This document shows positions 43,985-56,654 of a stretch of DNA of 64,000 nucleotides, piece by piece. The notes under the pieces were generated by a model. That model worked only from the letters and a program-made list of their open reading frames with translations. It was not told the origin of the DNA and did not search any database. This DNA comes from Epiperipatus broadwayi. Taxonomy: Eukaryota; Onychophora; Udeonychophora; Euonychophora; Peripatidae. Where the stretch lies: assembly GCA_028023455.1 (NCBI GenBank), contig JAQFVV010000316.1, forward strand, positions 592,632 through 656,631, written 5' to 3'. The stretch's first letter is position 1. Each line of letters begins with the position of its first letter. Both the position numbers and the translations under genes were made by a program.

Positions 43985-44180
43985 TCTTTAATTTTATGTT
44001 TCATATTATTACATAAGTAGAGAAATTTGAACTTGGAATTTTTCAGTTTATTCATCCTCCATTACATTTCAAGTAAACAATACAGATGGCCACCCATGTG
44101 TGAAAAAGAAACATGATCCCCATGCTGAGTTTATATTAAGATAGCAATTCCTCAAATGAACAGCTTCAAACTTCTCACCT
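43985..44180 (-). repeat. SINE-like repeat (family S2)
   Basis: Minus copy: AAATTTGAACTTGGAATTT at about 44022 (B-box side), TTCATCCTCCATTACATTTC, then TTAAGATAGCAATTCCTCAA and TTCCAACTATTCAACCATCC, colinear with the 46.4 kb foldback. Confidence 0.5.
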
Positions 44181-44429
44181 TTCCAACTATTCAACCATCC
44201 ATTTCATTGAAAAACTCACAATAGAATGCTCAAAAGCCCTTATTGAATTTGATATAGCCATAACCATGTAGACATTACATAAATCTGACTCCTAAATATT
44301 ATTGGACCATTAAGTATCCATATATATTATTAGAAAAGGAATGGGTTGACATTATACTAAGATGTAATCTATTTCCCAAGCAATGTGTAATTTTAAGGCA
44401 GTATGTAACTTGCTTATACTGAATGAATG

Positions 44430-44575
44430 ATATATGTAAGTAGAGGGATTTGAACTCAGGATTCTGTCCATTCATCCTCCACTCCATCTCAAGCAACCAT
44501 ACACATGACCACACACATATAAAAAAGATACATGATTCCAAATATACATATTTCATGCCATTGCATTAACTGCAA
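44430..44575 (-). repeat. SINE-like repeat (family S2)
   Basis: Minus copy with GTAAGTAGAGGGATTTGAAC (B-box side) at about 44436, followed by CATCCTCCACTCCATCTCAA and CATGACCACACACAT. Confidence 0.55.
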
Positions 44576-44799
44576 ACTATTTTTATCTTTCTAGGATTGA
44601 AACCATGACCGAATGAATATCTATGATTCAAGAATATGGATGACATTTTCCACATTAGCTTTATTGTAACAAGATACATGCTATTAAAGTCTTACATTAA
44701 CGCTGCTCTAGTTTTACTGTAGGAAATGTAAGGGCAATTATGTTCTGAAAATTTAATGAAATAAACAATAGATTTTCTAATACAGGAACCATAATTTGT

Positions 44800-44945
44800 G
44801 TAAATTTGAATCAGATAAAAAAGATAATATCCGTAAGTGTATGTCTGAATTTGGTTACAATAAATATGCTGTTAATGTTAAATTAATATTTAATAGTAGT
44901 CACATTATGGATAATAAGCCATTTTTTGTTAAAAAGCTTGATTAA
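44800..44945 (+). pseudogene. Possible PLE fragment
   Basis: A plus-strand stretch reads roughly FGYNKYAVNVKLIFNSS and DNKPFFVKK, resembling the VKLVF-S...F-VKD segment ahead of the GIY-YIG domain in many PLEs. It is short, unsupported by neighbours and interrupted, so low confidence. Confidence 0.25.
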
Positions 44946-45359
44946 TAACAAACTATATATAGGGTAGTTGTGGGGAAAGTGTACTCCCACTGCTAGAGGC
45001 ACTGTTTCTGTATAAAATCATTTACAGTAAAATGGATGTCATATAAGCAAAGTATGACAGAAATGCAGCCAGAATAGTATGAGAAACACAATAGGTTATC
45101 TATCTCTAATTAATTGTTCTCCAAATTTGAAGAGTGACATGTTCTACTAAATGGAAAGAGAATCTAGAAATTTATTTTCAAGAGTTAAATCTGATGAAGG
45201 ATGTTAATTAAAATAAATATTTTAAGTTCAATAAATGTTTAAGAGAGCACAACTAAGATAATTGTTGATTGCCATGTTTTGGTCGTGATGTTTCTGGGTA
45301 AAAATTTGAGCAAGTAAAGGTACGAATTAAACCATTCTTTATTATTATTTTTTTTAGTA

Positions 45360-45900
45360 CATTATATTATATATTGTCAAATATTATGGAACAGTGGCAT
45401 AGTAATGACAAGTATGAGCAAGTTTGAAAAAGGTGTAGCATTTCTTCTGGATATTTTTTGCACAAAATACATGTAGGTTCAAGATGTAGCTTAAACCAGT
45501 CATTAGGAAATATTTTGATTGGAATTGTACATTGTAGTAAATTAAAAAGAAATTTCAACCATGATCAAGGAGCACAAATTTTTGGAACTTGGTTAGAGTT
45601 TTAGAAACTGATAGAGTTGCCCATAGATGTCTAGATAAATAAGCTATTATATTTAAATCTTTAAATGATATATCAATAAGAGATTTGATTTTATTCTGAT
45701 CTAATAAATTAACATGCTCAATGGCATGTTCTGAGAAAAATGACAATTTAACATATAAAATTGAGATAAGCAGTGATATTGGAGGAGGGATGAAACTAAG
45801 TATAGTAAGTATTGCAATATACATTTTGGCTTTAATATATGTCACAAAAGATGTGAGATATATCAAATTGAGACCTCATTGAGACTCCTTTGCATGTACT
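45360..45900 (-). pseudogene. APE-type LINE fragment, C-terminal part
   Basis: Two minus frames (45866-45555 and 45558-45367) form a piece of a LINE ORF2 after the reverse transcriptase. The first ends in an Ala/Trp-containing helix region. The second contains PTCILCKKYPEEMLHLFQTC, the same CX2CX8HX4C zinc-binding motif as in the 31.8-37.7 kb LINE, preceded by a hydrophobic LQCTIPIKIFPNDWF block. Sequence is clearly diverged from that LINE, implying another subfamily. Palm motifs are absent, as expected of a 5'-truncated insertion. Confidence 0.6.
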
Positions 45901-46382
45901 AAGGTTTTAGCCTTGTATAAGTATATACTGTTCTAATGGATTGAAGCTGCAAAAATGAGCCCCAGATGTATAATTATTATAGGTCTTGTTAAAAAGCCAC
46001 ATCCATGGATAATAAACTTTGGATGACCCTCTCTTTTATACCTTCTAGTCTTTAAATATGAAAAAAAATTGTATGAGAAAGAATACAATGTATATTTTCA
46101 ATTAACTACTATATTAACCATTTGATTAACAATAATAAAGATAAAATTGATTCTAAGAAATCTCCTTGTATTGTTTATTTGATTAAGTCTCAGGATCACA
46201 ATTGTTCTTACATTTAGTATAGTGAATCTAAAGCAAACCTTAATGTAAGACTTAAATAGCATGTATATTTTTACACTAAAGTTCAGTTGGATCCTTTGAT
46301 GTTATCAGTGTTTTAGAATCATGAACATTTATTTGGTTATGGTGTCGATTCTAATGAGATCAAAATAATTTGCAGTGAATAC

Positions 46383-46988
46383 AATAATAGGAAATATGTA
46401 ATTTTCTTATACTAAATGTTTCTTATGTATGTAAGTAGAGGGATTTGAACTTAGGATTTTCAATATATATTCATTCTCCATTCTATCTCAAGCAACTGAT
46501 ACCCATGACCACAAACATGCAAAAAAGATAAATGATCCCTAATATACATATTTCATGTAGAACCAGCACTCGTCAGTTGGGCCAGATTATGATCTCTGAC
46601 AGATATATACAATCAGTACTCAGTATATATTAAGATAGCAATTCCTTAAACTTTACTGAACAGGCTCCAATCTTCTCATCATTCCAACTATTCCACAACT
46701 AATAAAATGGATGGTTGTATAGTTAGAAGGGTAAGAATATTGAAGCCTAACCAGTAAAGTTTAAGCAATTGCTATCTTAATATTAACCAAATACTGATTA
46801 TATATGTGTGGGACTTTATAAACTGGCCCAAGTAATGAGTGCTGGTTTTACATGAAATACATACATTGAGAATCATTTATCTTTTTTGCATGTATGTGAT
46901 CAGGTATATCGGTTGTTTGAGATGGATAGATGAATATAGAGTGAAAAATCCTAAGTTCAAGTCCCTTTATGTACAAATAATAGGAAAT
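46383..46988. mobile_element. SINE (family S2) foldback with 13 bp duplication
   Basis: Perfect 13 bp repeats AATAATAGGAAAT at 46383-46395 and 46976-46988 bound a 580 bp inverted pair. The left arm is minus (GATTTGAACTTAGGATTTT, CAACTGATACCCATGACCAC ...). The right arm is plus (ATACATACATTGAGAATCAT ... CCTAAGTTCAAGTCCC, B-box-like). The centre lies near 46690. The 64-residue frame at 46839-47033 is incidental. Confidence 0.75.
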
Positions 46989-47039
46989 GTACAGTTAAAG
47001 AGACTTGGTTTATTAATAAAGGTAACATTGTGATGAATA

Positions 47040-48074
47040 GAAGGTCTAATAATGTGTAGTTAAGTACTGTGTGGAATATTCACACTTAAAGTGACAATTT
47101 TGTAACTTCTATATAGTGATTTGATGTATGTAATAGCTTTTTTTAATTTTATAACTATTGTTTTTGACAATGTTCATTAACTACTGTTTTTCTTTGTAGT
47201 TTTTTAAGTTAATAACTGTGTGTATTCATCTTTTATACTTGAAAGTAAAGCAAATAAAATCTTTTTAATTATCTTGATTTGCAACCAATTATTTGTGGAA
47301 TGTTAATTTATTTATTTAGTATAGTATTTTATACATTTTCTAAACATAAGTGAACATATTCTTAATAAATAAATTTATATATATATATAAAATTAGGTTA
47401 TTTTTATCTTTAATATTTTATCTAAATTACTAGATTTTTTTAGCAGAAAAAGAATAAGCAAGATAAAATATCAGAAATCTTTTTTTTTTTTTTTGATTTT
47501 CTGTTTTAAATATCTTTTAAATGTTTTTACTTAACTTACAAATTCTGTTTGTTTGGATCAAATCCTGTAAACAATTTTTAGCATACTTCTATCAAATGGA
47601 TTTTCTTCAAATTTTGTTCACATGTTAGGTATCAATGACAATGCATTATGTTAATACTATATTTCAGGATTGTCAAGCCTAAAAGTATTGCCAGGCTAAA
47701 TTTTAAACCACACTGATGCTAGTTCAGTAAGGTTTGAGTGGTTGCACAATAGAAGGATATACATTTTTAAAAAATACTTTTTTATTGAACTTCATAACTA
47801 ATTCACTATAAAGAATTTACAGTTAATTAAAATATAGAGAAAAAGAAATCAAGGATGAAATCTTCATTTCTGTAAATTATTCAACTAAAACTTGCTTTTC
47901 TTAAAATTCTGCCTTCTTAAAGATAAGAATCTTGTAAACAATTTTTAATGAGTGAATTTCATTTTAAATATTGGAAATATAGCAATCTTGTTTATATTCT
48001 CATATTTAAATATGAATATGAATAGTTTCAAAAAGTCCAATGCAAAATATCTGAATACTAAAGAATGAAAAATT
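47040..48074. other. AT-rich DNA, nothing recognised
   Basis: Long A/T stretches, including homopolymer T runs near 47481. No gene seen. Confidence 0.5.
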
Positions 48075-48530
48075 ATATATATATAAATATTATATAAAAA
48101 CACTTTTATTTAATTTATTGAATCATGCATTTTCAATCACAATTTGAGTTATTATATTTAATATGACTATTCATCTACCTATTTTTTTGGGTCTCCCTTT
48201 TGGTCTATGCATATACATAAATAAGAGATTATATATATATATAATATTTTATAAAAATGCTTTTATTTAATTTAATAAATAATGCATTAAAAATTTGTTT
48301 TTTCTTTAATCACAATTTAGGTTATTATATTTAACGTGAAATAAGTGTGTGGGTGTTTATAAATTAATTAAATCAATTACTAATTATTTTATTCAATCAC
48401 TAATTTAAATTAATGATTGAATTAATTAATTTATAAATGCTCCATGTTTTTAGCTCAAGTTAAATATATCAATTCAAATTGTGATTAAAAAAATAAATTT
48501 TTTTGATACTTGTGAGTTTTCAAGTAAACC
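48075..48530. repeat. Direct and inverted AT-rich repeat cluster
   Basis: ACTTTTATTTAATTTATTGA ... CAATCACAATTTGAGTTATT (48101-48160) recurs directly at 48258-48330. It is echoed in inverted form near 48455-48490 (AAATATATCAATTCAAATTG TGATT). An internal inverted repeat (TTAATTAAATCAATTACTAA...) lies at 48363-48437. Family unknown. Confidence 0.5.
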
Positions 48531-51500
48531 AAGATTGCAGCCCATATTTTTGATAAATGTACTGTTTTGTGGACCTATAATCTACTGAAGATGTGTTTGT
48601 TGTTAAATTAAAACAAAATTAATAAATTGATTGTTAAGTTATAAAAAAGGAATAAATTCTGATAAATTTTATTAAGAAGCTTTATTTTAATTTTTTTTTT
48701 TTTTACCTATAACATGGGAAATGATAAGACACTTTAATATTGTTGTAATTTGGTTTGATTCCATGTATTTCTTTTTATCTGCAGTTTTTTTGATAAATTG
48801 TCTTAATGATAAAAATTTGGGACCTTTCTGGCACAAAATATGATGCAGTGCACTATTTTCAAAGGTTAAATATGCATTAATTGATCACGATATGATTACA
48901 CACCGTTGACATAAATAAAGTGCAAATATTGTATTTTAATCTCACCCATCCCATTTTTTTCTGTTAATAAGTTAATCCAAAAAAAAAAAAAAAATTGTAA
49001 ATGTTGTAATCAATTTTTCCACAATGATTTCTTTTTTAAAAAATAACAGTAATAAAAAATAAATATTAAAAATGGTGTTTTTTTAGCAGACATTTTTTTT
49101 TGCAAACATTTTTGGGAATCCCAAAATTCTAGACTTATCAAAAATACAGGCTAACATCTTTGATTTATTTGAAAACTCAAAAGTATCTATCTATATATAA
49201 TCTTTTATTTATATATATATGCACAGATTGAGAGGGAAGCAAACGAAGTAGATAAATGAATAGACACATACATAGACCTACAAATAATCAGATAGATAAG
49301 AAGTCATATGCATTTATCTGGTAAAAAAAATATAAGAAAACATTAATTAAAATACAATATAATGTAGTTGCAAATTTAAATTAACACGAGCATATTTTTT
49401 TATTTATATAAACTAAATGAATTTTACTTTTATTTTGGATCATCAGACTGTTTTTCCATCTTATTTATTTAAAACTTATACGAAATGATTACATGATAAT
49501 ATTATGCCATTAGTTTGATTTAATCAATTATAGAAGTAGAAAGCTTTGGATTTTTCATTACAATGTGATTAGTGGTAAAAGATTATTACCTTTTTTAAAA
49601 AGCTTGTATAAATGCTTTTAACTTCATCTGTTAAATAAAAAAATTAATAAATAAAAATGAATCAAACATTTACTCATATTCTATAAAAGAAATATAATTG
49701 AAATGAATATATTGTCGCGCAAGGTTGAGTGATTGTTTATATATAAGTATTTGCTTTTTTTCTTAAAAAGAAACAGAAAAAGATTTTTGTTTTTTAAAAT
49801 TCTTCATTTTTAAACTTGTTTATCAATGAATCCATTTTGAGTTATTAAAAGAACTAAAAAAGCACTTAGGTTTCCAGCTTTCTCTACTAAGAAACTTGCC
49901 TTAGCACTTAAATATGGTTTGAAAGAGTAGAAGAGAAAAAAAAACATTCTAATAAATCATGTTGTAGGGATGTGAGCTTCACCAACTTAATGTGTCCATG
50001 TTGGAGTTTCAAATGGGAGAATAATTTTCTGCTTAAGTTAGGGAAGTGATACTGAATTGAAGCCATTTTTTGATTTAGCTCAATAATTACAAAGTCAAAG
50101 ACTAAGAAAATTATAGATGACAAAAATTTTATTAAAAAAATTAATTTAAAAGCTATAATTTATTTAATTTGTTAAAATATTTACTTTTATTTTTCGCAAT
50201 TTATCTTTTTATATTTATCTAATTACTTGGATAGCTACGTAAATATAGAGAGACAGATTATTACTATAAGTATTTAATAAAAATAAATGGTTGCTCTATA
50301 GAAAGAACAAGATCAAAGTTGTCTATTCATCCCTCAATACATTGCTGTCATATAACGGGGAGGGGGGATGAGGGTAACTATGACTCTTATAACATTCTTT
50401 TGCCCACACTCTGGATTTGAATCCAAATTGAATAAAATTTTGTAGTTTAATTCAAGTTAAGGATTTTTTTCCTAACAGAATATAGTAATGGACACTAAAT
50501 GAATGATTATTCTATGATAAAGAGAAAATAAGGATAGTAAAATATTTACATTTTTACTATTCCACTTTTAAGAGCCTAGAAAGGACAACATAGTGCCTTT
50601 TTGGACTCTCTATGAGAAAACGTTACAAGGGCCTTTGTCATACATTGGGGTTATTTAAAGGCTGTTTTCTTTTTGCTCTATATACACATTTAATCTTTCA
50701 ATAGATTAGAAATGTTTTATATAAACATGTTTCACAAATTAGAATTTATAACTTACATTCTTTCTTATTTTATATTAATAAAATAAAACATTTATTTAAA
50801 CTCTTATTATTCCACTATGTACATATATCTTTGGAATTTACTTTTGAATGAAAATTGTATTTCATCTTATATTTTTAATCAATTCTTAATATTCTTAATT
50901 TAATCATATTTAAACTTTTCAATTAAAATTAAATGGCAAACATTTATATTTTAACAATTTCTAGTATAATTTTTACATATTATTTTATTATTACTGTAAC
51001 GGTTCATATTCCTTTAAGGAATGAGGATGAATGCATCTAACTATGGTCAGACCTGGGTCTTCATGTAGGATGCCATGAATGATGTGATAAAAATCTAATC
51101 TATGATTGTATCTATTTCAGATGTGATAATTTAATGTTTAAAAAATTCAGATACAACTTAGATCAGTTCATCCAATCTTCACCTCTCTTTATTATTCCAT
51201 TATACTCAGTATTCAAACTCAGGGTTAATTTTACACTTAACTCTCTTCAGGGATTAATTGATATCCTGTAGCAATAATAATACTTTTATATAACTTCAAT
51301 AGATTCTCAAAATTCCTTCCAACCAAGTTACCATGATGTTAAGTGAGGATGATATGTATATGTGAATATATGTATTCACTTTTATTTTATTATGAAAATA
51401 AAATAAATAATTTAAATAAATCACAGACCTCCTTAAATTTAAAATAAATTTAACAATATTTATTAACTGAAAACAATTTAAATTTATATTTATCTAACAA

Positions 51501-52369
51501 AATTTTCGATTATGAGTGTTTTACATACACTTCTATCATATTAGTATATAAATTTTAAAATTATACCTCTCATATATCAGATAGTAGACATGCATCATAA
51601 CACAAACAATATTTAATAGGTTGTAAAAATAAATAAAATTTTATAATTTCAAAGATTATGATAATACTAGCTGATTAAATTTAAATTAAACAGTATAAAT
51701 ATAAATGACCTTTGTAATATCCAATCTTTTTGAGGAAATTCCATTTTCTAAAAGACCTCCCACCTATGTATGATACATATTGTTGAATGGAAAGACCTTT
51801 CATCCAAGGATATTAGTCATTTATACTGCATAATAAACAAACAAATATTAATAAATTAATTAAATTCATAATAAACAAAAATTCTGTCTTGCCATAAGTG
51901 AATGAATTTAATATGAAGAACAATAAAATCTTACCTTCATATTAAGTTTAATTATTAATTTGGTCAAGTCACTCTGTAAAGAAGACATAAATTTTATTAA
52001 ATAAAAAAATAATTTAACTCAATGACCTTTCCACTTTTTTCATCTAATAATTTCCCAAAATGGATTATTCCAAAGTAAGTAGGTTTTAAAGGCAAAGGAA
52101 ATAAAATTAACTATTTATGGATGTTGATACACAAAGAAGATATGATGTGTTCAAAGTTTATGATATTGGTCCTGTTCATTTTCCATATTTGAAGTAACAA
52201 TGTTCATTAAGAATAACATTGTTTTACTTCTGGTCATCAATCATCAGTCAGGCAATCATTATACTTTGTTGTTTCATAAATATTTCTCACGCATGATGTT
52301 GGCATTTCTTTCCATAAATTATCTCACTATAAACTGAAGTTGAATATTGAATTATATATATATATATAT
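48531..52369. other. Long AT-rich stretch, no gene recognised
   Basis: Nearly 4 kb without a convincing frame or structured RNA. Short frames (for example 49908-50123 minus) lack family signatures and sit in low-complexity DNA. Confidence 0.5.
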
Positions 52370-52500
52370 ATATGAAATACGTATATTGGTGATTATTTAT
52401 CTTTTCAACGTATGTGTGTTCAGGTGTATCAGTGTTATGAGATAGTGTGGAGAGTGGTAGGTCATGTGAAAGCCTGTGCTCATACCCTGTCTATTACATA
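52370..52500 (+). repeat. SINE-like repeat (family S2)
   Basis: Plus copy: ATGAAATACGTATATTGGTG, then GTGTATCAGTGTTATGAGAT and a degenerate B-box region GTGCTCATACCC, within TA-rich microsatellite surroundings. Confidence 0.5.
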
Positions 52501-55280
52501 TATAGACACAGGTATATATAAGCCTGTGTATTTCATCTATTATATATATACACTTATATACTTTAGGCATTTCAGTAAAAATGAATAGTTATACTGCTTT
52601 AGGTTAGAACAATAGCATTTGATCCTATGACAAAGTGTCTTTATTCATGATGCATTTTCTATAACTTAAAATAAATTTATTTAGATATATAAATCTTAAA
52701 ATTCAAGTTTAGAACAATATCATTAAGAATTTTTAAGTATTTTATATTAAAGATAATTTTGCTTTTGAAATTATTATTGATAATATCAAAGAGTAATTTA
52801 TTTATTCTTTACTTGAGTTATATTAGAGTTTTTTGCTAACGAAGATTTTATAAACAAGGAAAATTTATCCAAACTACTGATCCATCTTTCTGATGTGTTC
52901 AGTATTTGAACCCAGCAAAATAAATATGCGTAGTGACTAGTTAATTTTTAAAAAAATAGAACTGATTTGGAAATTAATTGATTTAGCTTTTATAGTAAAA
53001 TCGACTTCTGGCAATTAGCATGTGTTAAATTACTATTTCATTTCACAATTTTGTATTCAATTATTGTTGAATGCATCATAATAAATAATTGCATAATTGA
53101 GTTCTAATTTTATTTCTTTCACATTTAGTTGCTAAGATACAACTTGACCTTAGGTTATCTCTATGTTTTGAGTCTTGATTAGTGATATTAGTTAACTTAA
53201 TAATTATTTTATTCATATATATGAATGATCGAAATCTAATTATTTTAATACTTGATTTCATTAAAATAACTATTTATTTGATTTGAATTTTATTAAAATG
53301 TTATAATCTAATGTTTAAGTTATATACATGTGCATATGGTTATTTTAATGTAAAACGATAATGCATTTACTGTTTAGTAATTAAAATTATATTTTTAAGT
53401 TTATGGTTTGATATTGCACATAAACAAATGAGCTTAATAAGATTGTAAGTTACCCTTACATTATTTTCTTTAATTATTCCATTTAATACAATGTATATAT
53501 TTAATAAAAAATACAAATTCAAATTTTTATTCAATTCCATATTCCTTTGTTTTTATTTCTAAATATATATTTTTTTATCATAAGTCTAATTTATGGACTA
53601 ATTTTGTTATTTGATTATTATTCTCACATTTGTATTACTTTGTTATATTTTCAACTTTTTTAAATAAAGAATTTTGATAAGAAATAAAATTAAATCTATC
53701 AATGGTCAACTTTATATGGTTAACTTTATCTTAAAAGTCTCTTGTGGTATTACCAGACAAATTTACTTTTAATACTTCCATATTCTCTCTTTTAGTTGTA
53801 GGTATCCTTAGTGTAAAATTAGAAACATCATGTTAAACTCTCACATGCTAACCCTTATGCTTGTGAGAGGAGCTATTTTTATCTTATTCTTAGAGTTAGG
53901 CTACTGTCTTTGACTTCTGAGTTCATTGATTACTCAAACTTACACTATATATCTGAATTAGATTAGACTATTTATTTCTTTACTTTTAAATATTAAAAAT
54001 ATATTTGTCATTTACTTAAACTATAAATTATAAATAATAAAATACTTTCAATAAATCCCAACAAATGATCTATTATAGGTTAATGAAGAAAACTCATTTT
54101 ACCTCAGAAAGATTATAAATTATTAATGAATGTTAGCTTTTTAAAAACATCAAAAATGTAAAGTTATCTCTGTTTACATGGATATGATCTCTTAATTTCC
54201 ATTCTTTATCAAACTAAAAATTCTTGAAAAATACAAATTCAACACACACATATACACTATATATATATGTAACAGTAGGCCTAATGTGTGAAGAATAATG
54301 TAAAGTGAAGAAAAAGAAATGAAAAAAAATAAGATATTTTATTAGATATTTAAGAAAAACTTGTGGTTATATTATATCTCAGCCATTGCTTTCTTTTTAT
54401 AAAAGATATTTATGAATTATTAAACTGATATTACAAAGGTATTAATTAAATCACTGATAATTAATAAAATAAAGTTTAAAGATTCTTAAATAATTATTTA
54501 CTTTAAGAGGGATCTTCTAAAATGAGTTTGATAGCATATTGTGATAAAATACAAACTTATCATTTATCAAAGATATCTTATACCAGAGGGGAATGCAGAT
54601 ATTGTCCACAAAAAAGTTAAATAATAATAATGGAATTCCAGAATCAAGATTAAGCTCACCAGACATAATACTATCATACAGATTAACCATTGAGATTCTT
54701 AAGAGATCTCAAATACAAACCCTTAACAAATGCTTCACAAGATAGAGTTAGATCTAAATATTATCTATATATTTATTAACAATATAAAAAATATGATTCA
54801 AAGTTAAATATATATTTTTAAAAATTGTATATTAATGGTTATACAAACAACCTTATATCAACACAAAAATCATTTATTAACTAATATCCAATTGGCTTTC
54901 ACAAAAATTATAGAAGTAAAATCAATCATTGTCTTCTATAGAATTAAATAAGACTGAAATAACATTTGGATCCCATTATAAAAAAAACACCAGTAGCAAA
55001 CAGATTGTTCTTAAGATATTAAAATTTCCATGCCCACTTTCTCCATCCATACTTTTAATTATTCACTTTTGTAGAATAAGAAAGTCAGGAGAGAAAAAAA
55101 TATGTGTAATATTTTATATTATTGTTTATGTATTCATTTATACATGTATGTTTATATGTGTGACTAGGTACATTAATAGATGTATATGTCATAGATATAA
55201 TATATTCAGTTGATTATTTATTTATTTATTTGATGCAATGATATTATCTTATAAGATGACAATAATATTTTGGCCAGCTT
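52501..55280. other. AT-rich DNA, no gene recognised
   Basis: No recognisable coding sequence. The 94-residue frame at 54929-55213 is translated from simple AT-rich sequence and ends in a TATG-type microsatellite-like tract. Confidence 0.5.
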
Positions 55281-55286
55281 AAAAGA

Positions 55287-55840
55287 GTTGTATTTATATA
55301 TTAGACTATAGACTATTTCCATCATTTGGTATTAAGTATTAAATGTCTTTAACTTTATTTAAATTTCACAATTTTATTCAACTGTTAGTAATATCCCACT
55401 GGTTAATATATGTACAATATTTTGAGGGTATTACTCTTCTCTCTTCTTGGCCTGACCATTGACAATACTAGCATAGGAATCAAACCTGGACCTTAAATTC
55501 TTGAATATTGATTTTTAAGATAACACTCTAACCAACTGAGCCATCCTGTCAAAGGCAGAGCATTACCTTAAAATTCAATATTCTAGAAGCTAAGTGTTCA
55601 GGTTTGATTTCCACGATAGTATTATCTTTGGTCAGGCTAGTACTACCTGGAAAAGAGAGGAGAGTAATACCTCTTGAAATGTTGTGCATATACTGATCTA
55701 TATGCTATTACTAACAGTTTAATGTAATTAGAAAATTTTAATGAAGTTTAATTTTTCTAAAGACATTCAGTACTTATATTAGATGATAGAAATAGTCTAC
55801 TATATAAATACAACTAAAATACCATCATCACAAACCTTCA
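55287..55840. mobile_element. Head-to-head pair of tRNA-derived SINEs (family S1)
   Basis: The left SINE is minus (A-box TGGCTCAGTTGG from 55543 to 55532; B-box GGTTTGATTCC from 55486 to 55476; tail reaching GTTGTATTTATATA at 55287). The right SINE is plus, starting near GAGCATTACC (55558), with B-box GGTTTGATTTCC at 55601-55612 and the same tail ending TATATAAATACAAC at 55814. The arms are imperfect inverses with tRNA heads facing. A related pair is at 61.7-62.2 kb. Confidence 0.7.
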
Positions 55841-56276
55841 GGTTAAAATATTATTTTGATCATCTTTTAAATTGAAATGATAACTTTTACTGATATATCC
55901 ATTTTATCTACTCCTACAGATTTGGACAAAGATATCCAGATTAATGGAATCAAAACAGTTTTTTGTAATCATAAAAATGGAAAAGAGTAGGTCCTGATGA
56001 ATTATCTGTAGAAAATAGAAAATATGGTTATGGCAATAGACAAGATTGAAATAATTATTTTGGAATATCATTATTATCCACTACAGCAGTAAAAGTACTT
56101 TCAAAAATTTTGTTGAATAGATTGCATACAGTTATAGATGAATGGTTTTCAGAGACTCATAGGGTTTTAAAAGAAACAAGAAATATTACAGATATGATTT
56201 GTGGTGTTAGACAAATGCAAAAAAAGTGTTGAAAACAAAGGACTTATTTATATATTATTTTTATTGATTTAGTTAA

Positions 56277-56654
56277 GACATTTTATTTAAGCCAATAAAC
56301 ATCACATGACCACCACCTCTTATGCTTGTGCATAACTGTTGTTAAAACAGGCAAAACTCACTATACGTATTGCCACACACAGCAAGCTAGAGTAATCAAT
56401 GGATGCCAGAAGGCTTGTGCATAAAATCCCCATCTAGTGCCTACTCATCCAATATCCCCAGACTAGTTTCTGGCTTGTGGCCTTCGTCAGTGAGGAGCCC
56501 TGGATCTGAGAGCACTGCACCTAGATCATAGGATCTAATGCAACCCTCCAGCAGCCACCTTTTATCTCCACTTAACTACAAAACATTGATTACTCTAGCT
56601 TGCTGTGTGTGGCAATACATATAGTGAGTTTTGCCTGTTTTGACATTTTATTTA
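56277..56654 (-). mobile_element. Hammerhead-family element, copy G, inserted in RTE relic
   Basis: Perfect 13 bp duplications GACATTTTATTTA at 56277-56289 and 56642-56654. The 352 bp insert starts AGCCAATAAACATCAC and contains one antisense unit with an intact ribozyme on the minus strand. It ends with a 57 bp inverted terminal piece (ATTGATTACTCTAGCTTGCT...GTTTTGCCTGTTTT). Removing it rejoins the RTE reading exactly at the VKTF/YLVN junction, so the insertion boundaries are well defined. Confidence 0.85.
56447..56505 (-). ncRNA. Hammerhead ribozyme motif G, intact core
   Basis: Minus strand: ATCCAGGGCTCCTCA, CTGACGA, GGC-CACAA-GCC stem II, GAAAC-TA-GTC, TGGGGATATTGGAT. Stem I pairs fully apart from two G.U wobbles and the internal loop. 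With F3 this is the best preserved copy. The first stem II pair is A.A, as in the other copies. Confidence 0.7.

Noticed and set aside
54929-55213. 94-residue frame, longest outside repeats on the right side
   Set aside because: Low-complexity AT-rich DNA with a Tyr/Ile/Cys-rich tail; no family signature.
55995-56020. CTGATGA followed by GAAAA, hammerhead-like
   Set aside because: It lies in the RTE coding relic (GPDELS...EN) and has no stem I or stem II pairing; coincidence.
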